Shown: in pieces, positions 17,298-26,259 of the stretch | How the letters are laid out: every line of letters starts with the position of its first letter | How positions within the stretch are numbered: position 1 is the first letter of the stretch | Assembly (NCBI RefSeq): GCF_041435355.1 | Contig: NZ_CP108442.1 | Span: 2,418,001-2,482,000, forward strand | Reading direction: 5' to 3' | Source of the DNA: Streptomyces sp. NBC_01276 | GTDB taxonomy: Bacteria > Actinomycetota > Actinomycetes > Streptomycetales > Streptomycetaceae | Length of the DNA stretch: 64,000 nt | Program-made: the position numbers and the translations under genes | The notes under the pieces: generated by a model | The model's database searches: none | The model's input: the letters and a program-made list of their open reading frames with translations, nothing else | What the model was told of the DNA's origin: nothing

Positions 17298-18311
17298 TCA
17301 GCGGTCGATACGGACGCTCGCACCCGCCAGTTGGTCCTCGACCTGACGGATGTCGGCGTCCACCATGATCCGCGCCAGTTCCGGCACCAGGACCGACGGC
17401 TTCCAGCCAAGGAGCTCCTGCGCCTTGGAGGCGTCGCCGATGAGCGCGTCGACCTCGCTCGGCCGTTCGTACTTGGGGTCGTAGCGCACGTGCTCGTTCC
17501 AGTCGAGGCCCGCGTGGGTGAAGGAGGACTCGACGAACTCGCGGACGGTCGCCGCCACTCCGGTGGCCACCACGTAGTCGGTCGGCTCGTCCTGCTGGAG
17601 CATCCGCCACATCGCGTCGACGTACTCGGGGGCGTAGCCCCAGTCGCGGACGGCGTCGAGGTTGCCGAGGTAGAGGTGGTCCTGGAGGCCGGCCTTGATG
17701 CGCGCGACCGCCCGGGTGATCTTGCGGGTCACGAACGTCTCGCCGCGGCGCGGGGACTCGTGGTTGAAGAGGATCCCGTTGACCGCGAACATGTCGTACG
17801 CCTCGCGGTAGTTGACCGTGGTCCAGTACGCGAACACCTTCGCGGCGCCGTACGGGCTGCGCGGGTGGAAGGGGGTGCCCTCGTTCTGCGGGGGTGGGGT
17901 CGCTCCGTACATCTCCGAGGACGAGGCCTGGTAGATCCGGGTGTCCACCCCGCTGGCCCGGATGGCTTCCAGCAGCCGCAGCGCGCCGAGGCCGGTCACG
18001 TCGCCCGTGTAGAGGGGAGCGTCGAAGGAGACCCGGACATGGGACTGGGCGCCCAGGTTGTAGACCTCATCGGGGCGTATGTCACGGAGCAGGTTCACCA
18101 GGGCCACGCCGTCGGAGAGGTCGGCGTGGTGCAGGACGAAGGACCGGTTCGCGGTCTGCGGGTCCTGGTAGACGTGGTCGATCCGCTCCGTGTTGAAGCT
18201 GGAGGACCGCCGCACGAGCCCGTGCACCGTGTAGCCCTTGGAGAGCAGGAGCTCGGCGAGGTACGAGCCGTCCTGTCCGGTGACGCCGGTGATCAGTGCG
18301 GTCTTGCCCAT
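17298..18311 (-). CDS. gmd: GDP-mannose 4,6-dehydratase
   Basis: A 337-residue extended-SDR enzyme that converts GDP-D-mannose to GDP-4-keto-6-deoxymannose, the first step to GDP-L-fucose and GDP-rhamnose-type sugars. It has the NADP-binding [12 protein letters not shown] at residues 9-20, the catalytic SSEMYG around Glu133, Tyr154-x3-Lys158 in SPYGAAK, and the family-typical [19 protein letters not shown] at 18311 after GGGGGACCCC. It is divergent from fcl (GDP-L-fucose synthase), the next enzyme of the pathway, 333 bases away. Confidence 0.97.
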   Translation of the reverse strand: MGKTALITGVTGQDGSYLAELLLSKGYTVHGLVRRSSSFNTERIDHVYQDPQTANRSFVLHHADLSDGVALVNLLRDIRPDEVYNLGAQSHVRVSFDAPLYTGDVTGLGALRLLEAIRASGVDTRIYQASSSEMYGATPPPQNEGTPFHPRSPYGAAKVFAYWTTVNYREAYDMFAVNGILFNHESPRRGETFVTRKITRAVARIKAGLQDHLYLGNLDAVRDWGYAPEYVDAMWRMLQQDEPTDYVVATGVAATVREFVESSFTHAGLDWNEHVRYDPKYERPSEVDALIGDASKAQELLGWKPSVLVPELARIMVDADIRQVEDQLAGASVRIDR

Positions 18312-18644
18312 GGGGTCCCCCAGGTTGTCGTTGCTGTCGTTCGTGTTCAGGCTGTGTCTGGCCTGGCCGGCCGGGTGTGAGGTGCGGGAACGCGCCCTCG
18401 GGCCGAGGCTGGATGCGTACCGTACTGCCCTGTTGGGGCTGCTTGGCCTCCGGGGCGCTCAAGCCCCTTCGGATCGGGAGCCCCGTGCGAGCCGCGGGCG
18501 GAGGCCGGAAGGCCGGGCCGCACATCGGACTGGTGGACCATCAGGATCGTGGCAGCGAGCGGAAACCGGGCGCCGCAGCGGGCCCGGGGCCCGGAGGGTG
18601 GGCTCCGGGGAACACCCCGGCACCGGACTGGCATCATCGGCGGT
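18312..18644. other. Divergent intergenic region gmd / fcl
   Basis: These 333 bases should carry the promoters for gmd (minus) and fcl (plus). I see no convincing gene, no clear -35/-10 pair and no strong inverted repeat. Open frames crossing it are antisense or out-of-frame shadows. Confidence 0.5.
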
Positions 18645-19595
18645 ATGACAAGTTCGCCGCTCCTGCCCCCGCACGCCCGCGTCTTCGTCGCCGGACACCG
18701 TGGCCTCGTGGGGTCCGCGGTGGCCCGCCGGCTCACCGCCGACGGCCACGAGGTGCTCACCCGCGGCCGGGCCGACCTCGACCTGCGCGACGCCACCGCC
18801 ACGGAGGCCCACCTGCGCGACGTGCGCCCGGACGCGGTCGTGCTGGCCGCCGCCAAGGTCGGCGGGATCATGGCCAACAGCACGTACCCGGTGCAGTTCC
18901 TGGAGGACAACCTCAGGATCCAGCTCAGCGTCATCGCCGGCTCGCACGCCGCCGGCGTGGGCCGCCTGCTCTTCCTCGGGTCCTCCTGCATCTACCCGAA
19001 GCTCGCCCCACAGCCGATCCACGAGGACGCCCTGCTGACGGGCCCGCTGGAGCCCACCAACGAGGCGTACGCCCTCGCCAAGATCGCCGGCATCGTGCAG
19101 GTGCAGTCCTACCGCAAGCAGTACGGGGCCTCGTACGTCTCGGCCATGCCCACGAACCTCTACGGTCCGGGCGACAACTTCGACCTGGAGTCCTCGCACG
19201 TCCTGCCCGCCCTCATCCGCCGCTTCCACGAGGCCGCCGCCGAGGGTCGTGACGAGGTCACGCTGTGGGGCAGCGGCACCCCGCGCCGGGAGTTCCTCCA
19301 CGTCGACGACCTGGCGGCCGCGTGCGCGGTGCTGCTGGAGCGCTACGACGGGGACGAGCCCGTCAACATCGGCTGCGGCGACGACCTGACCATCAGGGCG
19401 CTCGCCGAGACGGTCGCCGAGGTGACCGGCTTCGAGGGCCGGCTCGCCTGGGACACGTCCAAGCCGGACGGGACCCCGCGCAAGCTGCTCGACGTCTCGC
19501 GCCTGACCTCGCTGGGCTGGAAGCCGGGCATCCCGCTGCGGGACGGCATCGCCGCCACCTACCGCTGGTGGCTCGACCAGGGCCGGCAGGGCTGA
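18645..19595 (+). CDS. fcl: GDP-L-fucose synthase
   Basis: A 316-residue SDR epimerase/reductase that turns GDP-4-keto-6-deoxymannose into GDP-L-fucose with NADPH. It has VFVAGHRGLVGSAVARRL (nucleotide binding, residues 13-30), the family SSCIYPKLAPQPI segment (113-125), Tyr142-x3-Lys146 in NEAYALAKIAG, and MPTNLYGPGDNFD. The ATG at 18645 lacks a clear Shine-Dalgarno sequence, but the N terminus fits the family. With gmd it gives the cell GDP-fucose for the nearby glycosyltransferases. It ends 14 bases from the convergent sugar transferase gene. Confidence 0.96.
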   Translation: MTSSPLLPPHARVFVAGHRGLVGSAVARRLTADGHEVLTRGRADLDLRDATATEAHLRDVRPDAVVLAAAKVGGIMANSTYPVQFLEDNLRIQLSVIAGSHAAGVGRLLFLGSSCIYPKLAPQPIHEDALLTGPLEPTNEAYALAKIAGIVQVQSYRKQYGASYVSAMPTNLYGPGDNFDLESSHVLPALIRRFHEAAAEGRDEVTLWGSGTPRREFLHVDDLAAACAVLLERYDGDEPVNIGCGDDLTIRALAETVAEVTGFEGRLAWDTSKPDGTPRKLLDVSRLTSLGWKPGIPLRDGIAATYRWWLDQGRQG

Positions 19596-19609
19596 CCCCA
19601 TCACGGCCC

Positions 19610-21097
19610 TCAGTACGCCCCGCGGCCGTCGACGACGGCGCGGAGCGTACGGCCCATCACGTCGACGTCGCTGGTGAACGACCAGTTGTCGACGTACTGG
19701 AGATCAAGCTGAATCGTTTCGTCCCAGGAGAGGTCGGAGCGCCCGCTGATCTGCCACAGGCCGGTCATCCCGGGCCGTACGGTGAGCCGGCGCAGCTCGA
19801 CCTCGTCGTACTCCGCCACCTCCTCCGGCAGCGGGGGGCGCGGCCCGACCATGGACATACTGCCCGTCAGTACGTTGACCAGCTGGGGGAGTTCGTCCAG
19901 CGAGGTGCGGCGCAGCAGACGGCCCACCCGGGTCACCCGGGGGTCGCGGCGCATCTTGAACATCAGGCCGTCGTTCTCGTTGGCCCCCGTCAGCTCGGCC
20001 TTCAGCAGGTCGGCGTCCACCACCATCGTGCGGAACTTCCACATGACGAAGGGCTCACCGTCGCGGCCGATCCGGCGCTGGCTGTAGAAGGCCGGGCCGC
20101 GCGAGCCGAGCCGGATGGCCAGCACGACGGCCAGGAACAGCGGTGACAGCAGGAGCAGTCCGACGCAGGCGCCGAGGCGGTCCAGCACCGACTTGAGCAG
20201 GGTCTGCACCCCGCGGCGCACGGGCGGCGCGACCCGCAGCACGGCGAGTCCGCCGGCGGACTCGGTTTCCAGCCGCTTCACGGATATTTCCACCAGCCCG
20301 GGGAACACGGCGAGTTCGAGGCCCTCGTCGTGCAGGACCCAGGCCACCCGGCGCAGCCGCTCCCCCGAGATCCGGGCACCCGGCGCCACCAGCACCAGGT
20401 CGGCGTGGTGACTGCGGACGGCGCCCAGCACCGGGGCCCAGTCGCCGTTCGGGGCCTCGGGCATCCCGCGGTCCAACCGGGCCGCGACCGGGACGCCGCT
20501 GGTCAGGGAGCCGTCGCCGACGGCGACCACGCCGACGACGACGTACGGGTGGTCGGTGCGCGCGGCGAGGTGCGCGATGACGTGCTCGGCGGCCTCGGGC
20601 TCGCCGATGACCAGGACCCGGCTGACGGCCTGGGCCTCGCGGCGGGCGGCCGACAGGTGCCGGTAGGTGAGCTTGTGGCAGGCGACCGTGACGAGCAGGG
20701 CGGGCAACAGCGCTCCGAGGGCGGCCAGTCGGGGGGTGCTCTCCCCCGTCATCACCCGGGCGACGGCCAGGATTCCGATCAGAATCAGCCAGTCGTGCAC
20801 GACGGGCAGTACTCCGCGGGATTCTCCCAGTGCCCGGGAGGAGTAACGTCGTCTCAGGCCCTGCACGCCGGTCCACGCGAGGGCGGCGGCGAGCGCGCAG
20901 GAGACCGGCCTGGCCTGCTGGGCGGCGTCGAAGACCAGGCCGACGGGCATCGCGGCCCCGACGAAGTCGGCCGTCACCGCGGCCGGCAGGTACCAGCGGG
21001 CCTTGTCACCGCGGCGTCGCGCAGGGGCGGTTGTCGTCCCCTCCGCATCCGCGGCCGTTCCGGCCACACTTTGCGCAGGAAAACGGACATGCCTCAT
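19610..21097 (-). CDS. Polyprenyl-phosphate sugar-1-phosphate transferase (WbaP/CpsE-like)
   Basis: A 495-residue membrane enzyme that starts repeat-unit assembly by moving a hexose 1-phosphate from a nucleotide sugar to undecaprenyl phosphate. Residues about 45-160 contain several membrane helices; a CoA-binding-like central domain (ARREAQAVSRVLVIGEPEAA) follows; the bacterial sugar transferase domain covers about 300-495 with KFRTM, RRTSLDELPQLVNVL, GPRPPLPEE and RPGMTGLWQISGR. ATG at 21097 with GGGGGG close upstream. It is probably the initiating transferase of the exopolysaccharide region. The sugar (glucose or galactose) cannot be told from sequence. Confidence 0.95.
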   Translation of the reverse strand: MRHVRFPAQSVAGTAADAEGTTTAPARRRGDKARWYLPAAVTADFVGAAMPVGLVFDAAQQARPVSCALAAALAWTGVQGLRRRYSSRALGESRGVLPVVHDWLILIGILAVARVMTGESTPRLAALGALLPALLVTVACHKLTYRHLSAARREAQAVSRVLVIGEPEAAEHVIAHLAARTDHPYVVVGVVAVGDGSLTSGVPVAARLDRGMPEAPNGDWAPVLGAVRSHHADLVLVAPGARISGERLRRVAWVLHDEGLELAVFPGLVEISVKRLETESAGGLAVLRVAPPVRRGVQTLLKSVLDRLGACVGLLLLSPLFLAVVLAIRLGSRGPAFYSQRRIGRDGEPFVMWKFRTMVVDADLLKAELTGANENDGLMFKMRRDPRVTRVGRLLRRTSLDELPQLVNVLTGSMSMVGPRPPLPEEVAEYDEVELRRLTVRPGMTGLWQISGRSDLSWDETIQLDLQYVDNWSFTSDVDVMGRTLRAVVDGRGAY

Positions 21098-21479
21098 GGG
21101 CCCCCCTGGCACGTGGTCTATGTCGGTGGTGCCTGCCCGCGGCTTCCCCTGGCAACGGGCGTCTGTCGCACCGGGAAACAGTACGACAAACACCCGTACG
21201 TTTAATGCCGTTCGGGTGAACGAGGCCTCTCGTTGCCCAAGCGTTAAATACCGGTATCAACTATTCCGGATCCTGGAGCCCCCCTTCCCACACGAAGGTG
21301 AATGGTTCGGATACCGGATACGTCTCTTCGGACAACGGACTGTTTCCGGCCAAACTTTTGACGCGGCCCTGACATCACAGCCAACTGATGGCACTCTTCG
21401 ATCCGTTCATCGCACCAGCCCTGATCTGCCCGGAGGCCCACCCAGCCATCCGGAACCCCCCTTGCAGAAGGAGTCTGCG
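21098..21479. promoter_or_regulatory. Divergent regulatory region, sugar transferase / M4 protease
   Basis: These 382 bases have lower G+C than the neighbours and no plausible gene. They contain two overlapping inverted repeats, CGTTC-N4-GAACG at 21209-21222 and AACGAG-N4-CTCGTT at 21219-21234, and a 10-bp palindrome at 21248-21257. A TTGACG hexamer is at 21358-21363, but I see no good -10 for it. Promoters for both genes are expected here. Confidence 0.5.
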
Positions 21480-23753
21480 TTGAGTTCCACCCCCCAGAGG
21501 CGTGCCACTGCGGCCGGAGCGTTCGTAGCCGCGGCAGCCCTGCTCGCCGTAGGTATACAGGCCGGTACCGCCACCGCCGACGCCACCGCGTCGCAGGCCG
21601 CCAAGGTCGCCCAGCCCAATCCGGGCGCGGCCAATCTCGTACTCAGCGCTTCGGAGCGTGCGACGCTCCTGGCAGACGCCAACTCGACCACCGCGCAGGC
21701 CGCCAAGGCCCTCGGTCTCGGCAGCGGCGAGAAGCTCGTCGTCCGCGATGTGGTCAAGGACGCGGACGGCACCACGCACACCACCTACGAGCGGACCTAC
21801 AACGGTCTGCCCGTCCTCGGCGGCGACCTGACGGTCCACGCCAAGGGTGGTGTCACCAAGAGCGTCACCAAGGCCACCAACCACGAGATCAAGGTCGCGG
21901 ACACCTCCGCCACCGTGACCCCGTCGGCCGCCGAGGGCACCGCCTTCGCCGCGCTGTCGGCCAGCGGCGGCAAGGACGCCAAGGCCGAGCAGGGTGCCCG
22001 CAAGGTGATCTGGGCCGCCGAAGGCGCCCCGGTCCTCGCCTACGAGACCGTCGTCGGCGGCTTGCAGAGCGACGGCGTCACCCCGAGCAAGCTGCACGTG
22101 GTCACCAACGCCAAGACCGGCGCGAAGATCACCGAGTGGCAGGCCATCGAAAAGGGCATCGGCAACACCGAGTACAGCGGCCAGGTCACCCTGGGCACCT
22201 CGCAGTCGGGAAGCAACTACACGCTGACCGACGCGACCCGCGGCGGACACAAGACGTACGACCTCAACGGGGGCAGCTCCGGCACCGGCACGCTCTTCAC
22301 GAGCACGTCCGACACCTGGGGCAACGGTCTTCCCTCCAACCGTCAGACCGCCGGCGCCGACGCCGCCTACGGTGCGCAGCTGACGTGGGACTACTACAAG
22401 AACGTGCACGGCCGCAACGGCCTGCGCAACGACGGTGTCGCCCCGTACAGCCGGGTCCACTACGGCAACGCGTACGTCAACGCCTTCTGGGACGACGGCT
22501 GCTTCTGCATGACCTACGGTGACGGCACGGGCAACAACCACCCGCTGACCTCCATCGACGTGGCCGCGCACGAGATGACCCACGGCCTCACCTCGGTCAC
22601 CGGCAACATGACCTACAGCGGTGAGCCCGGCGGCCTGAACGAGGCGACCTCCGACATCATGGCGGCGGCCGTCGAGTTCAACGCCAACAACGCCAACGAC
22701 GTCGGTGACTACCTCGTCGGCGAGAAGATCGACATCAACGGCGACGGCACGCCGCTGCGCTACATGGACAAGCCGAGCAAGGACGGCGGGTCCAAGGACG
22801 CGTGGTACTCCGGCCTCGGCGGCCTCGACGTGCACTACTCGTCGGGCCCGGCCAACCACGTCTTCTACCTGATGTCCGAGGGCTCCGGCGCCAAGGTCAT
22901 CAACGGCGTCAGCTACGACTCCCCGACCTCGGACGGCCTCCCGGTCACCGCGATCGGCCGTGACGCCGCCGCGAAGATCTGGTTCCGCGCGCTGACGGTG
23001 GGCTACTTCAAGTCCAACACCAACTACGCGGCCGCCCGTACGGCGACCCTCCAGGCCGCAGCCGACCTGTACGGCGCCAACTCGGTCACGTACAACAACG
23101 TGGCCAACGCCTGGGCCGGCATCGCCGTCGGCAGCCGCCCGGCGCCCTCCGGCGTCTCGGTCACCCCGATCGCCAACCAGACCACCCAGATCAACACCGC
23201 TGTGAGCCTTCAGGTCCAGGCGACCAGCACCAACCCGGGTGCGCTGAGCTACGCGGCGACCGGTCTGCCGGCCGGCCTGTCGATCAACTCCTCCACCGGC
23301 CTGATCTCGGGCACGGCCACCACCGCGGGCACGTCCAACGTGACCGTCACGGTGACCGACTCGGCGAGCAAGACCGGTACGGCGTCCTTCACCTGGACGG
23401 TCGGCACCGCCCAGCAGAACGTCTTCGAGAACACCAACGACTACGCGATCAACGACAACGCGACGGTCGAGTCCCCGATCACCGTGACCCGCTCCGGCAA
23501 CGCCCCGAGCACCCTCAAGGTGGACGTGGACATCAAGCACACCTACGTCGGTGACCTGCGGGTCGACCTGGTCGCCCCCGACGGCACCGTCTACAACCTG
23601 CGCAACCGCACCGGCGGCAGCGCGGACAACATCATCCAGAGCTTCACCGTGAACGCCTCCTCCGAGGTCGCCCAGGGTGTCTGGAAGCTCCGTGTCGCGG
23701 ACCTCGCCACCATCGACACCGGCAAGATCGACAGCTGGAAGCTCACCTTCTGA
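21480..23753 (+). CDS. Secreted M4 (thermolysin family) zinc metalloprotease with P-domain
   Basis: A 757-residue preproenzyme. The start is a TTG at 21480, chosen because GAAGGAG lies six bases upstream and it gives a normal Sec signal peptide (LSSTPQRRATAAGAFVAAAA). An FTP/PepSY-type propeptide covers about residues 60-210. The catalytic domain has HEMTH with His364, Glu365 and His368, the third zinc ligand Glu388 in GGLNEATSD, and His452 in DVHYSSG. The spacing (20 residues from His368 to Glu388) is that of thermolysin. A putative Ig-like domain (about 557-640) and a proprotein convertase P-domain (about 645-757) follow. It degrades extracellular protein. Confidence 0.95.
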   Translation: MSSTPQRRATAAGAFVAAAALLAVGIQAGTATADATASQAAKVAQPNPGAANLVLSASERATLLADANSTTAQAAKALGLGSGEKLVVRDVVKDADGTTHTTYERTYNGLPVLGGDLTVHAKGGVTKSVTKATNHEIKVADTSATVTPSAAEGTAFAALSASGGKDAKAEQGARKVIWAAEGAPVLAYETVVGGLQSDGVTPSKLHVVTNAKTGAKITEWQAIEKGIGNTEYSGQVTLGTSQSGSNYTLTDATRGGHKTYDLNGGSSGTGTLFTSTSDTWGNGLPSNRQTAGADAAYGAQLTWDYYKNVHGRNGLRNDGVAPYSRVHYGNAYVNAFWDDGCFCMTYGDGTGNNHPLTSIDVAAHEMTHGLTSVTGNMTYSGEPGGLNEATSDIMAAAVEFNANNANDVGDYLVGEKIDINGDGTPLRYMDKPSKDGGSKDAWYSGLGGLDVHYSSGPANHVFYLMSEGSGAKVINGVSYDSPTSDGLPVTAIGRDAAAKIWFRALTVGYFKSNTNYAAARTATLQAAADLYGANSVTYNNVANAWAGIAVGSRPAPSGVSVTPIANQTTQINTAVSLQVQATSTNPGALSYAATGLPAGLSINSSTGLISGTATTAGTSNVTVTVTDSASKTGTASFTWTVGTAQQNVFENTNDYAINDNATVESPITVTRSGNAPSTLKVDVDIKHTYVGDLRVDLVAPDGTVYNLRNRTGGSADNIIQSFTVNASSEVAQGVWKLRVADLATIDTGKIDSWKLTF

Positions 23754-23800
23754 CCCCCACGAGGGGCGCCGGTGAACCAGAGCTGAACCGCTAGATCACG

Positions 23801-23835
23801 GGGCCGCCCGGGAGAGAGACCTCCCCGGGCGGCCC
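23801..23835 (+). terminator. Terminator of the M4 protease gene
   Basis: A 12-bp perfect inverted repeat (23801-23812 with 23824-23835), 47 bases past the protease stop, followed by TGTTC. Confidence 0.8.
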
Positions 23836-23887
23836 TGTTCCATGCGGCGCGTCGGCGGGAGCCGGCCGCCGCTGAGGGCGTACGACG

Positions 23888-23929
23888 CGACCGGGCCCGG
23901 CACCCTTCGCGGGGTGCCGGGCCCGGTCG
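23888..23929 (-). terminator. Terminator of the small secreted protein gene
   Basis: An 18-bp perfect inverted repeat (23888-23905 with 23912-23929) with a 6-base loop, 13 bases past the minus-strand stop. With the hairpin at 23801 it insulates two convergent genes. Confidence 0.8.
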
Positions 23930-23942
23930 TCCGGTGCGCGGG

Positions 23943-24446
23943 TCAGCCGACGGAGCGGAAGACCCGGTTCATGAGGCCGCCGGCCCGGTGCTGGGCGTGG
24001 CGCGGGCCGCCACTGCGGTCCTCGTCCTCGCGCTCGTCCCGGTCGTCCCGCTCGCCGCGGCCGTCGTGGCGGCCGTGGTGCTCGTCGGACGGCTTGAAGA
24101 AGACCGAGCGGACCCGCAGGTCGTGCGCCCGCTCGCCCGGCTCCAGGACCTCCTGGGGCTCACCGCCGCAGCTGCCGTCCTCGAAGAGCAGCGCCGTCGA
24201 CTCCGTGTCGTTCTTCACGGCGAAGGCCGGGTGGCGCTGCGCGTGGGTCAGCCGGTAGCAGGTGTCGTTGTCCGCGGGATGGATCTGGGCGTTGCGGACC
24301 TCACCGTCCCCGTCGGTGAACCGGTAGTGGAGGGTGCCGAGGCTGTCGTGGTCGCGGTCGTGGCCGGAGGCGAGGGCCTGGCCGGCGGTGGGGACGACGA
24401 GCGCGAGGGAAGTGAGGAGGGCGGCGGCGGTGGTACGAAGGCGCAT
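23943..24446 (-). CDS. Small secreted protein of unknown function
   Basis: A 167-residue exported protein. The ATG at 24446 begins a Sec signal peptide (MRLRTTAAALLTSLALVVPT, cut after ALA near residue 26). The mature part has DTCYRLTHAQ and EDGSCGGEP, two cysteines that may pair. The C-terminal 50 residues are very polar and low in complexity (HHGRHDGRGERDDRDERED). No Shine-Dalgarno sequence is seen; the bases before ATG read ACTCCTCC. The frame is open further upstream, but only this start gives a signal peptide. I do not recognise the family. Confidence 0.78.
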   Translation of the reverse strand: MRLRTTAAALLTSLALVVPTAGQALASGHDRDHDSLGTLHYRFTDGDGEVRNAQIHPADNDTCYRLTHAQRHPAFAVKNDTESTALLFEDGSCGGEPQEVLEPGERAHDLRVRSVFFKPSDEHHGRHDGRGERDDRDEREDEDRSGGPRHAQHRAGGLMNRVFRSVG

Positions 24447-24612
24447 GGAGGAGTCCGTTTCTCGGGTTCCAGGGGTGCCGGTCCGGTGGGCATCCGCGGG
24501 CAGCGTAGGAGCCGACCGGGCCGCCGACACGGTTCGGCATGCGCAGCGCGTTCGAAGGTTCACCCTCCCGGAGCGCCCCGTGGGCCATCCGCCGACCCCG
24601 TACGACGCATCC

Positions 24613-26130
24613 TCAGACGGAGGCCCGGCCGGCGGAGCCGGCCGACGCCGGAGCGGAGGCCTGGGCCGGGACCCGGGCGTCGGCGGCCGGGCGGCGGATC
24701 AGCAGCGCCACCGCCAGCGCGCCCGCCAGACCCATCACCCCCGAGGCCAGGAACGTCTCCCGCAGCCCGCTCGCGAAGGCGGCCTCCACCCACCGCGCCG
24801 CGTCCGGGGCCTCGGCGAGCAGCCGTCCCGCGCCGCCGGAGGCCAGTACGTCGGCCGTCGCGCGCGGCCGGTCGCCGAGCCCGGAGACCAGCCCGGCGTG
24901 GAACACCGCGCCCAGCACCGCGATCCCGAGGGCGTTGCCCAGCTGCCGGGACGTGTTCAGGGCGCCGCCCGCCATGCCGGCCCGGGCCGGCGCCACCGAG
25001 GCCATCGCGACGGCCGCCAGCTGAGGGGTGGCCATCCCGACGCCGATGCCGGTCAGGACCAGCCCCGGCACCAGCGCCGTCCAGCCGTCGCCGGCGTCCG
25101 TCATCCAGGCCTGGAGCAGCGCCCCCGCGCCGATCAGCAGCAGTCCGCCGGCGATGGTCAGCCTCGGCGGCGCCGCGTGCAGCAGCCGCCCGGCGACCGC
25201 CGAGACGACGAAGGCGGCCAGGCTCATCGGCACCAGCACCAGACCCGCCTGGACCGGCCCCATGCCTTCGGCGGACTGGAGCCACAGGGAGACGTACATC
25301 AGGTACGAGAAGGCGGCCCCGGACAGCAGCATGCCGCCCGTCATGACGGCGACGAAGTTCGGGCTGCGGAAGAGCGATAGGTCCAGCATCGGCTTGGTGC
25401 TGCGCAGTTCGACGAGGACGAACGCGGTGAAGGCGACGGCGGCCAGCCCCAGCAGGCCGAGGGTGGCGGCGGAGGTCCAGCCGTTCTCGCCGACCCGGAT
25501 CAGCGCGTAGGTCAGGGCCCCGGCGCCCGCCGTGAAGGCGGCCATGCCCGGCAGGTCCAGGCCCGTGGCCCGCGGGTTGCGGGACTCGGCCACCGCCTTG
25601 ACGGTCACGTAGACGGCCAGGGCGCAGAAGGGCAGGTTGATGAAGAAGATCCAGCGCCAGCCGAAGTGCTCGGTCAGCAGCCCGCCGACGATCGGCCCGG
25701 CCGCGGCCGCCGCGCCGTTGACGGCTCCCCAGACACCGAAGGCGATCCCGCGGTCGCGGCCCTGGTAGGCGGAGCTGAGGAGGGCCATGGTGGTGGCGAA
25801 CATCGCCGCGCCCCCGAGTCCCTGGACGGCGCGGAAGGCGATCAGGGCCCCCGGACCGGTCGCCAGACCGCAGGCGAGGGAGGCGGCGGCGAACACCGCG
25901 AGCCCGCCGAGGTAGACGCGGCGGCGTCCCATCCGGTCGGCGAGCGAGCCCGCGCCGAGCAGCAGGGCGGCCAGGGCGAGGGCGTAGACGTCCATCACCC
26001 ACTGGAGTCCGGCGAAGCCCGTGTTCATGTCCTCGGCCATGTCCGGCAGGGCGACGGTCACGATCGTGACGTCGACCAGCAGCATGAAGGCCCCGAGGCA
26101 CACGGCCGTCAGGGGGAGCCATTTGCGCAT
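24613..26130 (-). CDS. MFS drug transporter, DHA2 (14-helix) family
   Basis: A 505-residue exporter with 14 predicted helices. It has the motif A region GSLADRMGRRRVYLGGL and the DHA2-type WVMDVYALALAALLL; motif C is represented by GAAAAAGPIVGGLL in helix 5. Such proteins export drugs or metabolites by proton antiport. ATG at 26130 with GAGGAG eight bases upstream. It is divergent from an Lrp/AsnC regulator whose gene starts about 130 bases away, which likely controls it. Substrate unknown. Some DHA2 members export amino acids or small peptides, which would fit an Lrp regulator. Confidence 0.93.
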   Translation of the reverse strand: MRKWLPLTAVCLGAFMLLVDVTIVTVALPDMAEDMNTGFAGLQWVMDVYALALAALLLGAGSLADRMGRRRVYLGGLAVFAAASLACGLATGPGALIAFRAVQGLGGAAMFATTMALLSSAYQGRDRGIAFGVWGAVNGAAAAAGPIVGGLLTEHFGWRWIFFINLPFCALAVYVTVKAVAESRNPRATGLDLPGMAAFTAGAGALTYALIRVGENGWTSAATLGLLGLAAVAFTAFVLVELRSTKPMLDLSLFRSPNFVAVMTGGMLLSGAAFSYLMYVSLWLQSAEGMGPVQAGLVLVPMSLAAFVVSAVAGRLLHAAPPRLTIAGGLLLIGAGALLQAWMTDAGDGWTALVPGLVLTGIGVGMATPQLAAVAMASVAPARAGMAGGALNTSRQLGNALGIAVLGAVFHAGLVSGLGDRPRATADVLASGGAGRLLAEAPDAARWVEAAFASGLRETFLASGVMGLAGALAVALLIRRPAADARVPAQASAPASAGSAGRASV

Positions 26131-26259
26131 GGGGGTTCTCCTCGGTCGCTGATCCCGGGAAAGGCGTGGATCCCGGTGCCCCCAAGGTCTCAGTGCCCGG
26201 CGCCCACCCCCACACCGGCCGGCCCTCCCTGACGGATTTCTCCCATGGGGGCGCCTGCG

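Noticed and set aside
23888..23929. Possible IS terminal inverted repeat
   Set aside because: The two arms are 6 bases apart, there is no transposase nearby, and the position is that of a terminator.
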